A DNA stretch of 64,000 nucleotides from Rhodopseudomonas faecalis (GCF_003217325.1 NZ_QJTI01000007.1:1-64000); one strand, 5' to 3'; counted from the stretch's first letter, positions 36,839-45,386 are shown. Notes: a model not told the origin generated them from the sequence alone. Program-made: numbers and translations.

Positions 36839-36923
36839 GCGCTCGTGGCGGAATTGGTAGACGCGCTGCCTTGAGGTGGCAGTGAGTAACATCGTGGGGG
36901 TTCGAGTCCCTCCGAGCGCACCA
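36839..36923 (+). tRNA. tRNA-Leu (anticodon GAG)
   Basis: The 85-base sequence folds as a class II tRNA. Acceptor GCGCTCG pairs with CGAGCGC and the D arm contains GGCGGAATTGGTAGACGC. The anticodon stem CTGCC/GGCAG surrounds TTGAGGT (anticodon GAG), a variable arm follows, and the T arm has GGGGGTTCGAGTCCCTC. The discriminator is A at 36920 and CCA is encoded (36921-36923). It reads CUC leucine codons. Confidence 0.96.
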
Positions 36924-37165
36924 CCTCCCCAACATCTTCTTCACATCGAAAACACACAGCAACGCCGGCCTTGAGCCGCGTCCGTAGGTGGCTGTGCGCG
37001 TGGTTGCTGCAACGCATTCGCTGCTTGCGGCGGCTTAATCGATTGCTGACGATGAACTGCATTGCGGGTGGCTGCGACAAGGTGCGCGGTGCCATTGCCG
37101 GCGATGCGGCGCACGGTGGGTCATGCTGACGGGATGCCGCCGGCATCCGAGCTTGCGTGACTGCC

Positions 37166-37540
37166 ATGACCTTCCTCAGCCTGCTGTATCGCTTCGTCTC
37201 CAATTTCGCGCTGTTGATGCTGGCCTATTACAGCCTCAACGCGCTGGAGAACTATCAGCAGCGCTCGATCCTGGCGCTGCTGATCCTGATCTATGTGCTG
37301 ACGCGGGCGGTGTCGGCCTGGCGCTCGTTCAGCTTCTTCCAGAGCATCGAGCGTTTGGAGAACGAAGCGCGGCGCATCGGCTCGCTGTTGGGCTTGCGGC
37401 CGGATCAATCGCTGATCAAACGGCAGATCATCAACGACGTGACGGAGAAGCGCCGCCACGGCGAGTTCAAGAGCTATATCGATCTGTTGTTTCTGACGAT
37501 CGTCGTGGTGCTGTGCGTCACCAAGATCGTCTCGGAGTGA
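37166..37540 (+). CDS. Small membrane protein, unrecognised
   Basis: The 124-residue product has two N-terminal hydrophobic segments (SLLYRFVSNFALLMLAYYSLNALENY and SILALLILIYVLTRAVSAW), a charged helical loop (SFFQSIERLENEARRIGSLLGLRP...TEKRRHGEFKSY), and a C-terminal hydrophobic segment (LLFLTIVVVLCVTKIVS). I do not know the family. ATG 37166 is preferred to GTG 37157. A nearby ORF in another frame on the plus strand and an opposite-strand reading look like shadows. The gene stands between tRNA-Leu and the convergent deacetylase gene. Confidence 0.72.
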   Translation: MTFLSLLYRFVSNFALLMLAYYSLNALENYQQRSILALLILIYVLTRAVSAWRSFSFFQSIERLENEARRIGSLLGLRPDQSLIKRQIINDVTEKRRHGEFKSYIDLLFLTIVVVLCVTKIVSE

Positions 37541-37638
37541 GCCCGCGGCGCGCGCTGGCGAGCGGCGAGGCATTTTGGGACGGCGCCTTGCGAGGGCGGG
37601 GTCGTCACAGCGGCCGCGTGTGAGCGGGCCGCGGTCGT

Positions 37639-38937
37639 TTAGCGGGCTACGATGTCGGAGCGCGGATAGACCTGAGCCACCGGCGCGAACAGCCGGCGAC
37701 GCAGGCCGCCGCCATCGAGCGTGAGCTGGCGCGCCGCCGGATCGATTTCGGGGCGGGCGGGCGCCGGCGCCTCGGCGCGGCGCGGCAGCGGCGTCAGCAC
37801 ATTGAGGTTCGCCTGCGAGCGGCTGCGCACCTGGAACAGCTCACGCGCCGGCACCGGCAGCTCGGTCTTGGCCTCGTCCGGGGCGAGCAGCGACCATTGC
37901 CGCGGCCACGGCGCCGCCTGCGGCAGCGGCACTTCGCCTTGCGCCAACCGGCGCGTGCGCGGGGTGGCGGGCAGCACCAGCTGGCCGTCATGCAGGTCGG
38001 AATCGGTGACCGCGGGCGCCGGCAGCGACGAGGTTTCGGCGTAGACGAAATTCGGGATAGCGGGCCAACGCGACTTGGCCACCTGATCGCTGACCGGATG
38101 CAGCCGCCACTGGCTCGGTTCTGTCGCGGTTTTCGGGCGATCGGGGCTCGCCGCCACCACATGAACCACGCGATAGCCCTTGGCCTTCAGCTCTCGCAGG
38201 AAGGCGGGCAGGGCGCCGGCGGTGCGCGGCTGGATGTCGTGCAGCAGCACGATGCCTTTGCCCTTGGCTTCCAGACGCTGCATGGCGATCTGGAACACCT
38301 GGGCCGCGGTTATCGGGCGCCAGTCGTCGGCCGGGAAATCCGCGCTCCAGGCCTGCAACCCCTGTTCGGCCAGATAGCTTTCGACCGCCTGGGCGCGCAG
38401 CAGGCCCGGAATCCGGAAGAACGGCGACAGCGCCGCCCGGTCGCCGAGCACGGCCGCGGTCGAGGCGATGCCGGCGTCGACCTCCTGCTTGGCCTGTTCG
38501 ACCGACATGCGGTGGAAGCTGAGCGGATGATTCTGGCTGTGCGTGCCGATGCTGTGGCCGGCGTCGCGCATCCGGCGCAGCCCTTCAGGATAGGCCTGCG
38601 CCATGCGGCCGACCACGAAGAACGTCGCCTTCACGCATTCGGCGGCCAAGATATCGAGAACCTGGTTGGTGTAGCGCGGCAGCGGGCCGTCATCGAAGGT
38701 CAGCACCACCTCGCGATCGCGCAGCGGCAGCGTCTCGCTGTACTGCATGGTGCCGATCCGCGGATGCTCGCGCGGATCGACCACCAAGGTGCGCGAGGTG
38801 CCAAGCGCGTCGGGGCGACCGGCGCAGCTGTCGGCAGCAAAGGCGGGGGACATGCTGGCAATGGCCGCGCCAAACAGGCTGCAACCAAGCAGGGTCCAAA
38901 GCCGGCCGCGCCGGCCGGTGGGGTGAAGAACCGGCAT
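37639..38937 (-). CDS. Polysaccharide deacetylase family protein (paralogue A)
   Basis: The 432-residue product has a signal sequence (LWTLLGCSLFGAAIASMSPAFA) followed by a NodB-type deacetylase domain: VVLTFDDGPLPRYTNQVLDIL (motif 1, Asp-Asp), SIGTHSQNHP (His-x3-His motif 2), and FFRIPGLL (motif 3). These enzymes remove acetyl groups from N-acetylglucosamine polymers or peptidoglycan. The last 130 residues are a Pro/Arg-rich tail without a recognised domain. It shares CAGRPDALGTSRTLVVD with the neighbouring paralogue (CQNPDALGTARVLEVD), so the two arose by tandem duplication. ATG 38937 was chosen; a TTG at 38949 adds four residues. Confidence 0.9.
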   Translation of the reverse strand: MPVLHPTGRRGRLWTLLGCSLFGAAIASMSPAFAADSCAGRPDALGTSRTLVVDPREHPRIGTMQYSETLPLRDREVVLTFDDGPLPRYTNQVLDILAAECVKATFFVVGRMAQAYPEGLRRMRDAGHSIGTHSQNHPLSFHRMSVEQAKQEVDAGIASTAAVLGDRAALSPFFRIPGLLRAQAVESYLAEQGLQAWSADFPADDWRPITAAQVFQIAMQRLEAKGKGIVLLHDIQPRTAGALPAFLRELKAKGYRVVHVVAASPDRPKTATEPSQWRLHPVSDQVAKSRWPAIPNFVYAETSSLPAPAVTDSDLHDGQLVLPATPRTRRLAQGEVPLPQAAPWPRQWSLLAPDEAKTELPVPARELFQVRSRSQANLNVLTPLPRRAEAPAPARPEIDPAARQLTLDGGGLRRRLFAPVAQVYPRSDIVAR

Positions 38938-39051
38938 CACATACCGCAAAGTTAATGGGTGACTGTTATTGCCTGAAAATTACTGGCAACGCGATGAATG
39001 ACTTCTTAACCGATTTGTCGCTCACAACATTTTCAGAGCTGCCATCACGGA

Positions 39052-39882
39052 TCAGCGGGGCTGGGCGCTGGCGGCGGCCGATCTGGCCACCACGTGCACC
39101 ACCCGATAATCATTGTCGCGCAACCAGCGCAGGAAATCCGCAATCATGGCAGCGGTTTGCGTGCGCGGATCGTGGAACAGGATGATGCCCTTGCGGGCTT
39201 TCTCGAGCCGCTCGGTGACCAGCTTGAGCTGTTGCTGCGGCGTCATCGGATTCCAGTCGCTGGCCCACAGATCGGCACCGAATACCACGATGCCGCGCGA
39301 TTGCAGATGGGCGAGCAGCTCCGGCGTCGAATCGAAATAGGGGAAGCGGAAGAACGGCGTGGTCGGCGTGCTGCTGGCCTTGCCGTTGAGCGCGGTCTCG
39401 TCGCCGGCGATGCCGCGATCGATGTCCGCGACCGCTTCGGCAAAGCTCATTTTCTTGAGATCGCTGTGCGACCAGCTGTGGTGGCCGATGCTGTGGCCGT
39501 CGGCGGCCATGCGTCGAATCAGTTTTGGCTGCGCGACCGCGGTGCTGCCGACCAGGAAGAAGGTGGCGCGGGCGCATTGCTGGCGCAGCGCGTCCAGCAC
39601 CTTGGGGGTGGTCGCGGCCGGGCCGTCGTCGAAGGTCAGCACCACTTCCTTGTCGGCGAGCGGCAGCGTCTGCGCAAAACTCTTGGTGCCGACCTGCGGG
39701 GTGCTGGCGGCATCGACCTCGAGCACCCGCGCGGTGCCGAGCGCATCAGGGTTCTGGCAATCGGTGGCCGCGCTCGCTGCACTGCCGGCGATCGCAGAAG
39801 TGGCAATCGCGGCGGCGGTAAACCAGCGCGCGACAAAACGGCGGCCGCCAAGGCGCGCGAACAAGGGAGGCAATGGCTGCAT
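39052..39882 (-). CDS. Polysaccharide deacetylase family protein (paralogue B)
   Basis: The 276-residue product has a signal peptide (FTAAAIATSAIAGSAASA) and a NodB-type deacetylase domain: TFDDGPAATTPKVLDAL with the catalytic Asp pair, SIGHHSWSHSDLKK (metal-binding His), and FFRFPYFDSTPELL. Its mature start CQNPDALGTARVLEVD mirrors the neighbour, but it lacks the long C-terminal tail. Activity on peptidoglycan or an exopolysaccharide in the envelope is inferred from family and signal peptide. ATG 39882 is preferred; the TTG at 39888 gives two more residues. It ends 115 bp before the start of paralogue A on the same strand. Confidence 0.91.
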   Translation of the reverse strand: MQPLPPLFARLGGRRFVARWFTAAAIATSAIAGSAASAATDCQNPDALGTARVLEVDAASTPQVGTKSFAQTLPLADKEVVLTFDDGPAATTPKVLDALRQQCARATFFLVGSTAVAQPKLIRRMAADGHSIGHHSWSHSDLKKMSFAEAVADIDRGIAGDETALNGKASSTPTTPFFRFPYFDSTPELLAHLQSRGIVVFGADLWASDWNPMTPQQQLKLVTERLEKARKGIILFHDPRTQTAAMIADFLRWLRDNDYRVVHVVARSAAASAQPR

Positions 39883-40384
39883 CGACAAAAGACTCTAAGC
39901 TATGAGCGGGCGATAGTGCATGTCGCTTGCGATCGCGCAAGCCCAGCGACCAGGTCCAACGACCAAGTCCAGCGACCAAGTCCAGCGGCCAAGCCCTGCG
40001 GCACCGCCGCGTTCAGCCTAACGCGGCAAATGTGGCGGCTTCACGGGATGCTCGATCCGCCTGGCGACGCGCGTGGGTGATGGCACCGGCTTGTGGATCG
40101 GATAGGCTGTGAGCTGCGCCGGTGCCGTGCTTACGGAACTAAGCGCTGATCAAACGAAGGTTGATAGCGGCCAACTAAGTCTCAACTAATCGACTTCATC
40201 GGGAATTAACGAGGTTGGCGGACCATCAGTCAACAACGGTGGAGCGGTGCGGCCAGCGAGCCGTCGAAAGTAAGGCAGGTACTGCCGGGGGCTGCGAATG
40301 GCGCGGGGGCGCACGCAGCGGCCCTGCACACGATCAGGAACCGGCCGGGACGTTGTGAATGCCCGGGCCGGCGAGGAGATCAAA
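39883..40384. other. Intergenic region upstream of the aldo/keto reductase gene
   Basis: About 500 bp with no gene. Near its start are four head-to-tail copies of a 13-bp unit (39943-39994). The rest should hold the promoters of deacetylase B (minus) and the aldo/keto reductase (plus). I see no further structure. Confidence 0.6.
39943..39994. repeat. Four tandem copies of a 13-bp unit
   Basis: Copies at 39943-39955, 39956-39968, 39969-39981 and 39982-39994 follow the consensus ccagcgaccaagt with one or two changes each. They lie in a promoter-proximal region of a divergent gene pair. Slippage could vary copy number. Protein-binding sites are an alternative reading. Confidence 0.85.
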
Positions 40385-41203
40385 ATGCAGTTCGTCGAGT
40401 CGCATGGCGCCAAAATCCCGATCATCGGCCTTGGTACTTGGGAGCTGCGCGGCCGCGCCTGTTCGCGGCTGATCGAACAGGCCTTGCGGCTTGGCTATCG
40501 TCACATTGATACCGCGCAGGTCTATGAGAACGAACGCGAGGTCGGCTGGGGTATCCATGCCTCCGGCGTGCCGCGCGACGATATCTTCGTCACCACCAAG
40601 GTCTGGACCACCCATTTCGCGCCGAACGATCTGATGCGCTCCACCAAGGAAAGCTTGATGAAGATGCGGCTGTCGGAGGTCGATCTGTTGCTGCTGCACT
40701 GGCCGAGCAAGCATGTGCCGCTGTCGGAGACGCTGGGCGGCCTGGCGCGCGCCAAGGAATTCGGCCTGACCCAGCATATCGGCCTGTCGAATTTCACCGT
40801 CGCGCTGATCGAGGAGGCGGTGCGGCTGTCGCCGGCGCCGCTGGTGTGTAATCAGGTCGAGTATCACCCGTTCCTCGATCAGACCAAAGTGATCAATGCC
40901 TGCGATCAGCATCATCTCGCGGTGGTCGCCTACAGCCCGATCGCCAAGGGCAAGGCCAAGAGCGCCGAAGTGTTGAACCGGATCGCCGAAGCGCACGGCA
41001 AGACCGCGGCGCAGATCTGCCTGCGCTGGATTGTGCAGCAGGACATCGCGGCGATTCCGCGCACCTCCAAGGTCGAGCGGCTGTTGGAAAATATCAGCGT
41101 GTTCGACTTCGCGCTCAGCGATGCCGAAATGAACGCGATTTTCGCGATGGCGCAGCCCGATGGCCGGCTGACCGATTTCGGCTTCTCGCCGCAATGGGAT
41201 TGA
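40385..41203 (+). CDS. Aldo/keto reductase (2,5-diketo-gluconate reductase type)
   Basis: NADPH-dependent aldehyde/ketone reductase with a TIM barrel, 272 residues. Catalytic residues are visible: Asp42 and Tyr47 in HIDTAQVYENE, Lys72 in TTKVWTTH, and the His in LLLLHWPS. The NADPH site appears late in the sequence (IPRTSKVERLLENISVFDF). The LGTWEL start and NQVEYHPFLDQ block are typical of the AKR5/DkgA group. A good ribosome site (gaggag) precedes ATG 40385. Its physiological substrate is unknown. Confidence 0.93.
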   Translation: MQFVESHGAKIPIIGLGTWELRGRACSRLIEQALRLGYRHIDTAQVYENEREVGWGIHASGVPRDDIFVTTKVWTTHFAPNDLMRSTKESLMKMRLSEVDLLLLHWPSKHVPLSETLGGLARAKEFGLTQHIGLSNFTVALIEEAVRLSPAPLVCNQVEYHPFLDQTKVINACDQHHLAVVAYSPIAKGKAKSAEVLNRIAEAHGKTAAQICLRWIVQQDIAAIPRTSKVERLLENISVFDFALSDAEMNAIFAMAQPDGRLTDFGFSPQWD

Positions 41204-41281
41204 TGCCGGACGGGTGGTGATATCACCTGCCATGGGATTGACCGCGCGCGAGCCGTGCGGCGTGATGCGTTGCTGACGCGC

Positions 41282-42097
41282 ATGCACGGGGACGACACGG
41301 TGTTCTTCATCGCATCGAAGGTTTTGGGCTTCTTCTTGGTGCCCTCGAATCTGATCGCGCTTTTGTGCGCGATCGGCGCGCTGCTGACGCTGACGCGCGC
41401 GCGGCGGCGCGGTGTCAAACTGCTGACGGTTGGTGTCGCGCTGCTGCTGGTCGCCGGCTATACGCCGCTCGGCAATGCGCTGCTGCTGCCGCTCAGCGAG
41501 CGTTTTCCGCCCTGGCAGGACAATGGCCGTGCGCCGGATGGCATCATCGTGCTTGGCGGTGCCATCAATTCCGATCTCAGCGCGGCGCGCGGCGTGCTGG
41601 AACTTGAGGCCTCGGCCGAGCGGATCGTGACGGTGCTGGAGCTGGCGCGGCGCTATCCGCAGGCGCGCATCGTGCTCAGCGGAGGCAGCGCCAATCTGCT
41701 GGCGCCGGGCAACGCGGAGGCGCCATTTGCCGGCCGGTTGCTGCAGGCCTTCGGCGTCGCCCCCGAGCGGATCGCGCTGGAGAGCGGTTCGCGCACCACC
41801 ACGGAGAATGCAGTGCAGACCAAGCGGCTGGTGGCGCCCAAAGCCGGCGAACGCTGGCTGCTGGTGACCTCAGCTTTTCACATGCCGCGTTCGATCGGCG
41901 CGTTTCGTGCCGCCGGCTTTGAGGTCGAGGCCTATCCGGTCGATTGGCGCACGCGCGGCTGGAACGATCTGTGGTGGCCGTTCGAGCGCCTCAGCATGGG
42001 GCTCGCCCGCACCGATCTTGCCGTGCACGAATGGGTCGGGCTGATCGCCTATCGATGGGCGCGCCGGTCCACCGAACTGGTGCCGGGGCCGCGCTGA
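41282..42097 (+). CDS. YdcF/ElyC/SanA family membrane protein (DUF218)
   Basis: The 271-residue product has two membrane helices near the start (KVLGFFLVPSNLIALLCAIGALLTLT and GVKLLTVGVALLLVAGYTPLG). The DUF218 domain follows: DGIIVLGGAINSD, ARIVLSGGSANLL, LESGSRTTTENA, WLLVTSAFHMPRSIGAFRAAG. Members ElyC and SanA affect envelope integrity, and YdcF binds S-adenosylmethionine. The specific role is unknown. The region between 41204 and 41281 is short. ATG 41282 was chosen because it precedes the first helix; a GTG at 41255 is possible. Confidence 0.87.
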   Translation: MHGDDTVFFIASKVLGFFLVPSNLIALLCAIGALLTLTRARRRGVKLLTVGVALLLVAGYTPLGNALLLPLSERFPPWQDNGRAPDGIIVLGGAINSDLSAARGVLELEASAERIVTVLELARRYPQARIVLSGGSANLLAPGNAEAPFAGRLLQAFGVAPERIALESGSRTTTENAVQTKRLVAPKAGERWLLVTSAFHMPRSIGAFRAAGFEVEAYPVDWRTRGWNDLWWPFERLSMGLARTDLAVHEWVGLIAYRWARRSTELVPGPR

Positions 42098-42123
42098 TCA
42101 TGCGCGGATCGCTGCGCCGCCGA

Positions 42124-42402
42124 TCAATCCTGGCGCGGCAAGCCCAAGCGATACACGCCGCGGAAGTCGGTCGGATCGACCGGCTTGCCCTTGCGATAGA
42201 TCACCAGCCGTCCCGCCAGGGCCAGCTCGACCGCCGTGCGGCGGATCGGCGTCAGCAGCGTATGCCACTGGTCATCGGCCGCGATCGCGTGGGCGATTTC
42301 CGGCGCACTCAGCGTGCCGCCGCGGTGTTGTTGCAGCACGTTGACGATCGCGGAGGCGAGGGAAGCGCTGGGTGAAGAAGCCGTCGAATCTTGCAGTGTC
42401 AT
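42124..42402 (-). CDS. DUF3253 domain protein
   Basis: The 92-residue cytoplasmic protein has the DUF3253 layout: SLASAIVNVLQQHRGGTLSAPEIAHAIAADDQWHTLLTPIRRTAVELALAGRLVIYRKGKPVDPTDFRGVYRL. It is a winged-helix-like fold of unknown role, perhaps a DNA-binding protein. It runs opposite to the GST gene, whose start lies 99 bp away. Start ATG 42402; longer readings to 42549 run through the GST promoter. It converges with the YdcF gene, with 26 bp between the stops. Confidence 0.85.
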   Translation of the reverse strand: MTLQDSTASSPSASLASAIVNVLQQHRGGTLSAPEIAHAIAADDQWHTLLTPIRRTAVELALAGRLVIYRKGKPVDPTDFRGVYRLGLPRQD

Positions 42403-42500
42403 GATGGCTCGGTGTGACGCATCGCTCGGCGCCCGGCAACCCCGGCGCCGTTGATCACTGCGCACGGCTGATGCAAGCTGCGCGCTCAGGAAGAGGGGGC

Positions 42501-43157
42501 ATGACTGTGAAGCTGGTGATCGGCAACAAGAATTACTCATCGTGGTCAATGCGGCCGTGGCTGGCGCTGCGCGGCGCCGGCATCAGCTTCGACGAAGTCG
42601 TGATTCCGCTCTACACCGGCCCCGCCGACAAGCAGCGCATCCTGGAATTCAGTCCGGCCGGCAAGGTGCCGGTGCTGATCGATGGCGATGTGATCGTCTG
42701 GGACTCGCTGGCAATCATCGAATATGCCGCCGAACGGTTTCCGGAGGCCAGTCTGTGGCCGAGCGATCCGGTGCGGCGCGCCCATGCGCGCTCGGTCTGC
42801 GCCGAGATGCATGCCGGCTTTGCCGCGCTACGCAGCGAATGCGGCATGAATCTGCACCGCGCGGTGCGCGCCAAGCCGCTGTCGGACGCTGCGCAGGCCG
42901 ATATCGCGCGCATTCAGCAGCTCTGGTCGCAGTGCCGGCAACGCTACGCGCCGCACGGGCCGTTCCTGTTTGGTGAGTTTTGTGCCGCCGATGCGTTTTA
43001 CGCGCCGGTGGTGCATCGGTTCCGGACCTATGACATCGCGGTCAATGACGAAGCGCGCAACTATATGGCGACCATGATGGCGCTGCCGGCGTTTCAGGAA
43101 TGGACCGCGGCAGGATTATCGGAAAGCTGGGTGATCGATAAGTTTGAGAGCGATTAG
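42501..43157 (+). CDS. Glutathione S-transferase family protein
   Basis: The 218-residue product has an N-terminal thioredoxin-fold domain (KLVIGNKNYSSWSMRPWLALRGAGI; GKVPVLIDGDVIVWDSLAIIEYAAE, with the glutathione-binding VPVL and ES-type loop) and an all-helical C-terminal domain. The NKNYSSWS start, with Ser in place of the usual catalytic Tyr/Cys, is typical of bacterial GST-like proteins related to zeta/YfcF types. The substrate is unknown. ATG 42501 follows the ribosome site aagaggggg. It diverges from the DUF3253 gene. Confidence 0.9.
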   Translation: MTVKLVIGNKNYSSWSMRPWLALRGAGISFDEVVIPLYTGPADKQRILEFSPAGKVPVLIDGDVIVWDSLAIIEYAAERFPEASLWPSDPVRRAHARSVCAEMHAGFAALRSECGMNLHRAVRAKPLSDAAQADIARIQQLWSQCRQRYAPHGPFLFGEFCAADAFYAPVVHRFRTYDIAVNDEARNYMATMMALPAFQEWTAAGLSESWVIDKFESD

Positions 43158-43286
43158 TTCGCGCCTCGAACCCATCGGCGAAATCGCGGATCAAGAGGCG
43201 GTACTTAGGTCCCGCGCACCGCGGAACTCATCACATCTGCCTGAATTGCCTGCAAATTTTGCGCCTTTGCCATGCCCCTTGGGGGT

Positions 43287-43315
43287 GGCTTGTAGCGGTA
43301 GTTGCGTGCTATACT
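43287..43315 (+). promoter_or_regulatory. Possible promoter of the 63-residue protein gene
   Basis: A -35-like ggcttg (43287-43292) and -10-like tatact (43310-43315) are separated by 17 bp. They lie 75 bp upstream of the small gene's start. The -35 match is weak, and alphaproteobacterial promoters are hard to call by eye. Confidence 0.3.
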
Positions 43316-43389
43316 CAGCTTACGCTGTAAGCGGGCTGCGCTGGTGGGCACGGGGGCGGAGCCTGCGTTCTGTGTGATGGAGAGAGTCG

Positions 43390-43581
43390 TTGAAGCATAA
43401 GTTTGGAATTGGAGAACGCGTTTATTTCACTGCCAGTAATGTATCCCGCCCGGCCGCGGGTGGTGTTTATCAGGTGATCCGCCTGCTTCCGACCGACGGC
43501 GATGATTGCCAATATCGCATCAAGAGCTCCAGCGAAGCGTTCGAGCGGGTTGCAAAGGAAAGCCAGTTGCAGCTTTGCTGA
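43390..43581 (+). CDS. Small conserved protein, unrecognised
   Basis: The 63-residue product is basic and compact, with no signal sequence: KFGIGERVYFTASNVSRPAAGGVYQVIRLLPTDGDDCQYRIKSSSEAFERVAKESQLQLC. The composition suggests a small beta-rich, SH3-like or nucleic-acid-binding fold. I recall similar small proteins in Bradyrhizobium genomes but no function. The start is a TTG at 43390 because no ATG is available and the ribosome site ggagagag (43378-43386) is well placed. Terminator-like sequence follows. Confidence 0.75.
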   Translation: MKHKFGIGERVYFTASNVSRPAAGGVYQVIRLLPTDGDDCQYRIKSSSEAFERVAKESQLQLC

Positions 43582-43623
43582 CTAACTCGGTTCCTGGAAC
43601 CGTGTGTGACAACAACGTGTGAC

Positions 43624-43664
43624 GAACAACCAGGCCGCTGCCTTGACCGGGGGCGGCCTTGTTC
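43624..43664 (+). terminator. Possible terminator after the 63-residue protein gene
   Basis: A stem aggccgc/gcggcct (43632-43638 with 43653-43659), with an outer gaac/gttc pair (43624-43627 and 43661-43664), encloses a loop. It is followed by a T- and G-rich stretch, not a clean T run. It lies 43 bp beyond the stop. Confidence 0.5.
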
Positions 43665-43742
43665 GTTGGGTTTCCGCCCAAACTAGCGCATAATTCAACG
43701 TTATTATGAATTTCCGATAACGTCGCGTAGGGGACGACGCGC

Positions 43743-44774
43743 ATGAACTGGGCGGCTTCAATCGATCAACTGTGGCGTACACCCGGCCTTTCGGTCTGGA
43801 TTGTTCTGATTGCCGCGGCTTTTTTGGGCATTTTGGTGCTGGTGGCGCTGCTGCGCGAACGCTCTCTGGCCAACACCGTATTGGCGGTGATTGCGGTGGC
43901 GGCGATCGTCGCCAACGCGATCATGACATTGCGCAGCGATTCAGGCGCGGCGGCGATCGAGCGCGCGCCTGCTGCTGCCAGCGATGCGTCGAGCCTGTCT
44001 CATCCAGCGCTGGCCTGTCTTGAAGAAATGGCCGGAGAAACCGTGCTGGCGGCCTGCGAGAAGGTCGTATTCGGCTCGGCTGATTCAGTCGCCGCGGCGG
44101 TGTCGCACACCGTGAGCCGGCTCAATCGGCTCAATGCCGCCGGCGATCTGAACGCCTCCGGGAAAGCCGCGGAACTGACCGCGCTGCGCCATTCGCTCGA
44201 GCGCGATCGCTATGGTCTGGTCGCCTATGTGCTCACCAGCCGCGACGGCTGCCAGCCGGGTGAATGCGCCGCCTTTGCCGTGCTGCCCGATCACAAGCAG
44301 ATCGCCGCCAATATGGAAGAACGGCTCTATGACACGCTGGTGCAGCGTTATGCCGGCGCGTGGGGCAGCGGGCAGGGCGGAGCCGCCGCCACTGGCGCGC
44401 TGACGCCGACCGCGGCACTGACCAGTTCGGTTCCGACCGGCAAGCCGACCAATGCCGATTTCCCGACCTCCAATTCGATCCCGCCGGTCAGCATCATGAC
44501 CGCTGAACCGCCAGCGCCGTCCAAGCCAGCCGCTGCGCCGGTGGCTGCGGCGCCAGCCGCCGCCGCGCCCGCGCCGAAACCGGCCGCGCAGCCGGCCCGC
44601 AATCACGCCGCCGCGGCAGCCCCGGCCGCGGCGCGCAGCCAGCCGTCGGCCCCGGCGCAAGCCCAGGCCGCGGTGCGCTCAGTGCCGCCAAAAAATCCGT
44701 CAGCGCCGCCCAAGCAGCAGCCTAAGCCCGCCGCTCCGGTGCAATTGGCGCCGGCCGCCGCTGGCGCGGAGTAA
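43743..44774 (+). CDS. Membrane protein with Ala/Pro-rich tail, unrecognised
   Basis: The 343-residue product has two adjacent N-terminal membrane helices (SVWIVLIAAAFLGILVLVALL and LANTVLAVIAVAAIVANAIM). A folded-looking middle part follows with Cys residues (ALACLEEMAGETVLAACEKVVF; SRDGCQPGECAAFAVLPD). About 120 residues of Ala/Pro/Lys-rich low-complexity sequence form the end. This arrangement suggests an inner-membrane anchor with a periplasm- or cytoplasm-facing linker. I know no function. The next gene (DUF1489) starts 23 bp downstream, so they may be co-transcribed. Confidence 0.75.
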   Translation: MNWAASIDQLWRTPGLSVWIVLIAAAFLGILVLVALLRERSLANTVLAVIAVAAIVANAIMTLRSDSGAAAIERAPAAASDASSLSHPALACLEEMAGETVLAACEKVVFGSADSVAAAVSHTVSRLNRLNAAGDLNASGKAAELTALRHSLERDRYGLVAYVLTSRDGCQPGECAAFAVLPDHKQIAANMEERLYDTLVQRYAGAWGSGQGGAAATGALTPTAALTSSVPTGKPTNADFPTSNSIPPVSIMTAEPPAPSKPAAAPVAAAPAAAAPAPKPAAQPARNHAAAAAPAAARSQPSAPAQAQAAVRSVPPKNPSAPPKQQPKPAAPVQLAPAAAGAE

Positions 44775-44797
44775 CGCGAGACTGTTGCCGGCCTTTG

Positions 44798-45238
44798 ATG
44801 ACGCTGAATCTGATCAAACTTGCGGTCGGCGCCGAGTCGACCAAGGATCTCACTGACTGGATCGCCGAGCGCACCCGTGCCGCCAAAGCGCGCGGTCTGC
44901 CGCCTTATTATGCCCACGTCACCCGGATGACGCCCAAGCGCGAGGACGAGCTGCTGGCCGGCGGCTCGCTGTATTGGGTGATCCGCGGCGTGATCTCCGC
45001 GCGCCAGCCATTGGTGGCGATCGAGCCGTTTCGCGATGGCGAGGGTGTCAGCCGCTGCCGGCTGCTGTTGGCGCCGGAGGTGGTCGCGGTGGCGCCGCGG
45101 CCGATGCGGCCGTTCCAGGGCTGGCGTTATCTGAAAGCCAGCGACGCGCCGCCCGATCTCAGCCAGTCGGAGGCCGACGGGCTGGCGGCGATGCCCGAGG
45201 AGATGCGGCGCGAGCTGCGCGAACTCGGGCTGCTGTGA
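44798..45238 (+). CDS. DUF1489 family protein
   Basis: The 146-residue cytoplasmic protein is a DUF1489 member: LNLIKLAVGAESTKDLTDWI, YYAHVTRMTPKREDELLAGGSLYWVIRGVISARQPLVAIEPF, then LAPEVVAVAPRPMRPFQGWRYL. The family is nearly restricted to alphaproteobacteria and its function is unknown, so it is useful as a lineage marker. ATG 44798 is used; a TTG immediately before it (44795) gives one extra Met. An intergenic palindrome follows. Confidence 0.9.
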   Translation: MTLNLIKLAVGAESTKDLTDWIAERTRAAKARGLPPYYAHVTRMTPKREDELLAGGSLYWVIRGVISARQPLVAIEPFRDGEGVSRCRLLLAPEVVAVAPRPMRPFQGWRYLKASDAPPDLSQSEADGLAAMPEEMRRELRELGLL

Positions 45239-45264
45239 TTAAACCATCGGGTCGTACCAATCAC

Positions 45265-45354
45265 CGTCATGCCCGCGCTTGTCGCGGGTATCCACGTCTT
45301 GAAATCGTTGCAAGATCAAAGACGTAGATGGCCGGGACGAGCCCGGCCATGACG
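45265..45354. repeat. Palindromic intergenic repeat (REP-like)
   Basis: The arm from cgtcatgcccgcgcttgtcg (45265-45300) pairs imperfectly with the arm ending gagcccggccatgacg (45318-45354). Within it, cccgcg...cgcggg and gccggg...cccggc form smaller stems. The block lies between the convergent DUF1489 and panC genes. It closely resembles a dispersed intergenic repeat I know from Rhodopseudomonas and Bradyrhizobium (from memory). Only this copy is in the window. Confidence 0.8.
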
Positions 45355-45386
45355 TGCGGAGTGGTTGGTATCATTCGCCGAAGCTA

